The position numbers and the translations under genes were made by a program. From the NCBI GenBank assembly GCA_015295885.1, contig DVEE01000402.1:1-5564 (forward strand): a stretch of DNA of 5,564 nucleotides, read 5' to 3'. This stretch comes from Leptolyngbyaceae cyanobacterium M65_K2018_010. GTDB lineage: Bacteria > Cyanobacteriota > Cyanobacteriia > Phormidesmidales > Phormidesmidaceae. Shown piece after piece: positions 4,582 through 5,564 of the stretch (position 1 is the first letter of the stretch; each line of letters begins with the position of its first letter). Under the pieces are notes generated by a model. That model did no database searches and had not been told where the DNA came from. It saw nothing but the letters and a program-made list of their open reading frames with translations.

Positions 4582-4962
4582 ATGATCAAACCTCAGTATG
4601 TGTTGCCTGGGCTCCTTTCCCTAGGGGCCCTGCTTTCTCTCGCCCCCTCGGCCTCGGCCCAGTGTGTGGTAGCCGATGTGGCTATTCAGGCGGCCATTCA
4701 CGGTGGGGAGAATCCAGCTCAACAGAGCAATGATGTTGTCATCGATGCTCCTCAGCAGTGCGTGGGGAACACTAGCGTCCATAGCAGCCGCCAGGTACAG
4801 GTGGGTGGGACCGGCGAAGTCCGCCAGGTGCGCCAAAGCCGGCATCAGATCAGCAGCCAGTCCTCGGGCGCTAGGAACCCGGTGACGGGGCCGACGGTGG
4901 CGGTTCCGGTGGGGGTGCAGGTGGATGTCTACAACCCCGCCGATCGCCTACGTGCCCCCTAG
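4582..4962 (+). CDS. Small secreted protein D with curlin-like core
   Basis: 126 residues from the ATG at 4582. The frame stays open upstream to 4366, but that part runs through gene C in another frame and is not protein-like; the chosen start gives a clean signal peptide (MIKPQY, Leu-rich core, SASA before Q27). I39-x-G41-x2-N44-x3-Q48 falls at exactly the same residue numbers as in proteins A and B, although the flanking Gln positions are lost. A second echo, Q73-x-G75-x2-G78-x3-Q82, has the classical curlin Gln before the Gly but Gly for Asn. Cysteines C28 and C60 flank the first motif and may pair. The tail (about 96-126) is Pro/Val-rich. No Shine-Dalgarno is seen; translation may be coupled to gene C, whose stop is 34 bp upstream. 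Function is unknown; probably an extracellular family member. Confidence 0.78.
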   Translation: MIKPQYVLPGLLSLGALLSLAPSASAQCVVADVAIQAAIHGGENPAQQSNDVVIDAPQQCVGNTSVHSSRQVQVGGTGEVRQVRQSRHQISSQSSGARNPVTGPTVAVPVGVQVDVYNPADRLRAP

Positions 4963-5026
4963 GGCTGGGTTGATCCCCAAGCGGTTCAACTCCCCCAGGA
5001 TGGCAGACCGCGATCGCCCCCTTTAG

Positions 5027-5091
5027 CCGGTGGTAGGTGGGGTAGAGGTTTCTCCCTAGGCCTCTCTCTAAAGGACCTACTGCCGGTTTTT
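5027..5091 (+). terminator. Intrinsic terminator after gene D
   Basis: CCGGTGGTAGGT (5027-5038) pairs with ACCTACTGCCGG (5075-5086) over 12 positions, counting two G-U pairs in RNA, and TTTTT follows at 5087-5091. The loop can hold an inner hairpin, AGAGG (5044-5048) with CCTCT (5061-5065). It lies about 65 bp after the stop of gene D and should separate the A-D run from gene E. Confidence 0.75.
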
Positions 5092-5225
5092 ATCGATCGA
5101 CCCAGGGTGGAACCCCGTTGCTACTATGGGAGTCAACTTTCTTAACCGAATAACCAGTTCGAGCCAAGACTCTGGCTGATGGCCCTAGGAGGCTGAACCC
5201 TTGCCCTTACCCTGGAAGTCGTACT

Positions 5226-5564
5226 ATGTTCAATCCCTCTGCCCTTGGCATTGCCCTACTGGTTCTATTGGCCACCACCACCATGGTGGGATCCTCTAGC
5301 GGTAGCAACCAACTGTTCCAACCCGCCTATCGATCCCTGAGTGCGCTCCTGTCCAGGCATGGAACGGACCAAATCATGGGAGCCTACCAACGCCAGGTCA
5401 ACACCATTAGCCTGAGTCGGTCCTCCCTGGGGGAACGCCACCGATTAACCGTCACGGCCCCTGCCAATGGTGTGCTGCAGGGCACCATCACCATCAATGA
5501 CCAGGCGCCCCAATCCCTCCGGCCGGGGTTCACCTCCCTGGATCTCAGCCCCTACCTGACCCAA
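5226..5564 (+). CDS. Exported protein E, N-terminal part
   Basis: Open from the ATG at 5226 to the right window edge with no stop (113 residues seen). GGAAG lies 7 bases before the ATG as a modest ribosome binding site. Residues 6-22 form a hydrophobic signal sequence or anchor, followed by a Ser/Gly stretch. Residues 30-65 are mixed and polar. Residues 72-113 (RLTVTAP..., GTITIND, TSLDLSPYL) alternate hydrophobic and polar residues as in a beta-sandwich. The ending LDLSPYL recalls the 'VDLTPYL(K)PGEN' strand of jelly-roll, sugar-binding-like domains; this is a weak resemblance. It lies behind the terminator and so probably has its own promoter, but it sits next to four secreted proteins and may act with them at the cell surface. 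No family assigned. Confidence 0.7.
   Translation, partial: MFNPSALGIALLVLLATTTMVGSSSGSNQLFQPAYRSLSALLSRHGTDQIMGAYQRQVNTISLSRSSLGERHRLTVTAPANGVLQGTITINDQAPQSLRPGFTSLDLSPYLTQ

Noticed and set aside
5187..5203. AGGAGG followed by a TTG start for a 31-codon frame overlapping the start of gene E
   Set aside because: The predicted peptide is His/Pro/Cys-rich without any known character, and it is out of frame with the better-supported ATG at 5226. A leader peptide is possible but unsupported.

Overview
The window looks like a cyanobacterial chromosome segment. It holds five perfect copies of the HIP1 octamer GCGATCGC (750-757, 1993-2000, 2373-2380, 4498-4505, 5010-5017), where chance would give about 0.1. 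Its first two genes match the synechoxanthin (aromatic carotenoid) pathway known from cyanobacteria. All supported genes lie on the + strand.

Left part (1-2450), an apparent metabolic operon. It contains the 3' end of a CruE-type carotene desaturase/methyltransferase, a complete Rieske non-heme iron oxygenase that I read as CruH, and a HAD-superfamily hydrolase whose Shine-Dalgarno sequence overlaps the end of cruH. CruE would make aromatic end rings on beta-carotene, and CruH would oxidise ring methyl groups towards carboxylates. The role of the HAD protein is not known.

Middle (2451-2878), a non-coding stretch of 428 bases. It is GC-rich to about 2560, then AT-richer, with direct repeats and two inverted repeats. 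It is the probable control region for what follows.

Right part (2879-4962), a run of four small secreted proteins, called A, B, C and D here. Each has a Sec signal peptide and no known enzyme domain. A (2879-3319) and B (3686-4048) each carry two gap-free copies of a 27-residue repeat: x3-Q-x3-Q-x3-I-x-G-x2-N-x3-Q-x3-Q-[V/I]-N. The core G-x2-N-x3-Q resembles the curlin (CsgA/CsgB) amyloid repeat. D (4582-4962) keeps the core in the same register (G41, N44, Q48), and C (4206-4547) carries a more degenerate version. This suggests a family of paralogous, possibly amyloid-forming extracellular proteins. Between A and B is a candidate 21-residue membrane peptide with a good ribosome binding site, bracketed by a 10-bp perfect inverted repeat. 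Between B and C is a strongly structured leader with several stems. A clear intrinsic terminator (5027-5091) closes the run after D.

Right edge (5226-5564): the start of a fifth exported protein (E), open at the window end, with a beta-sandwich-like segment. Whether secretion or assembly genes (for example csgG-like) follow cannot be seen.
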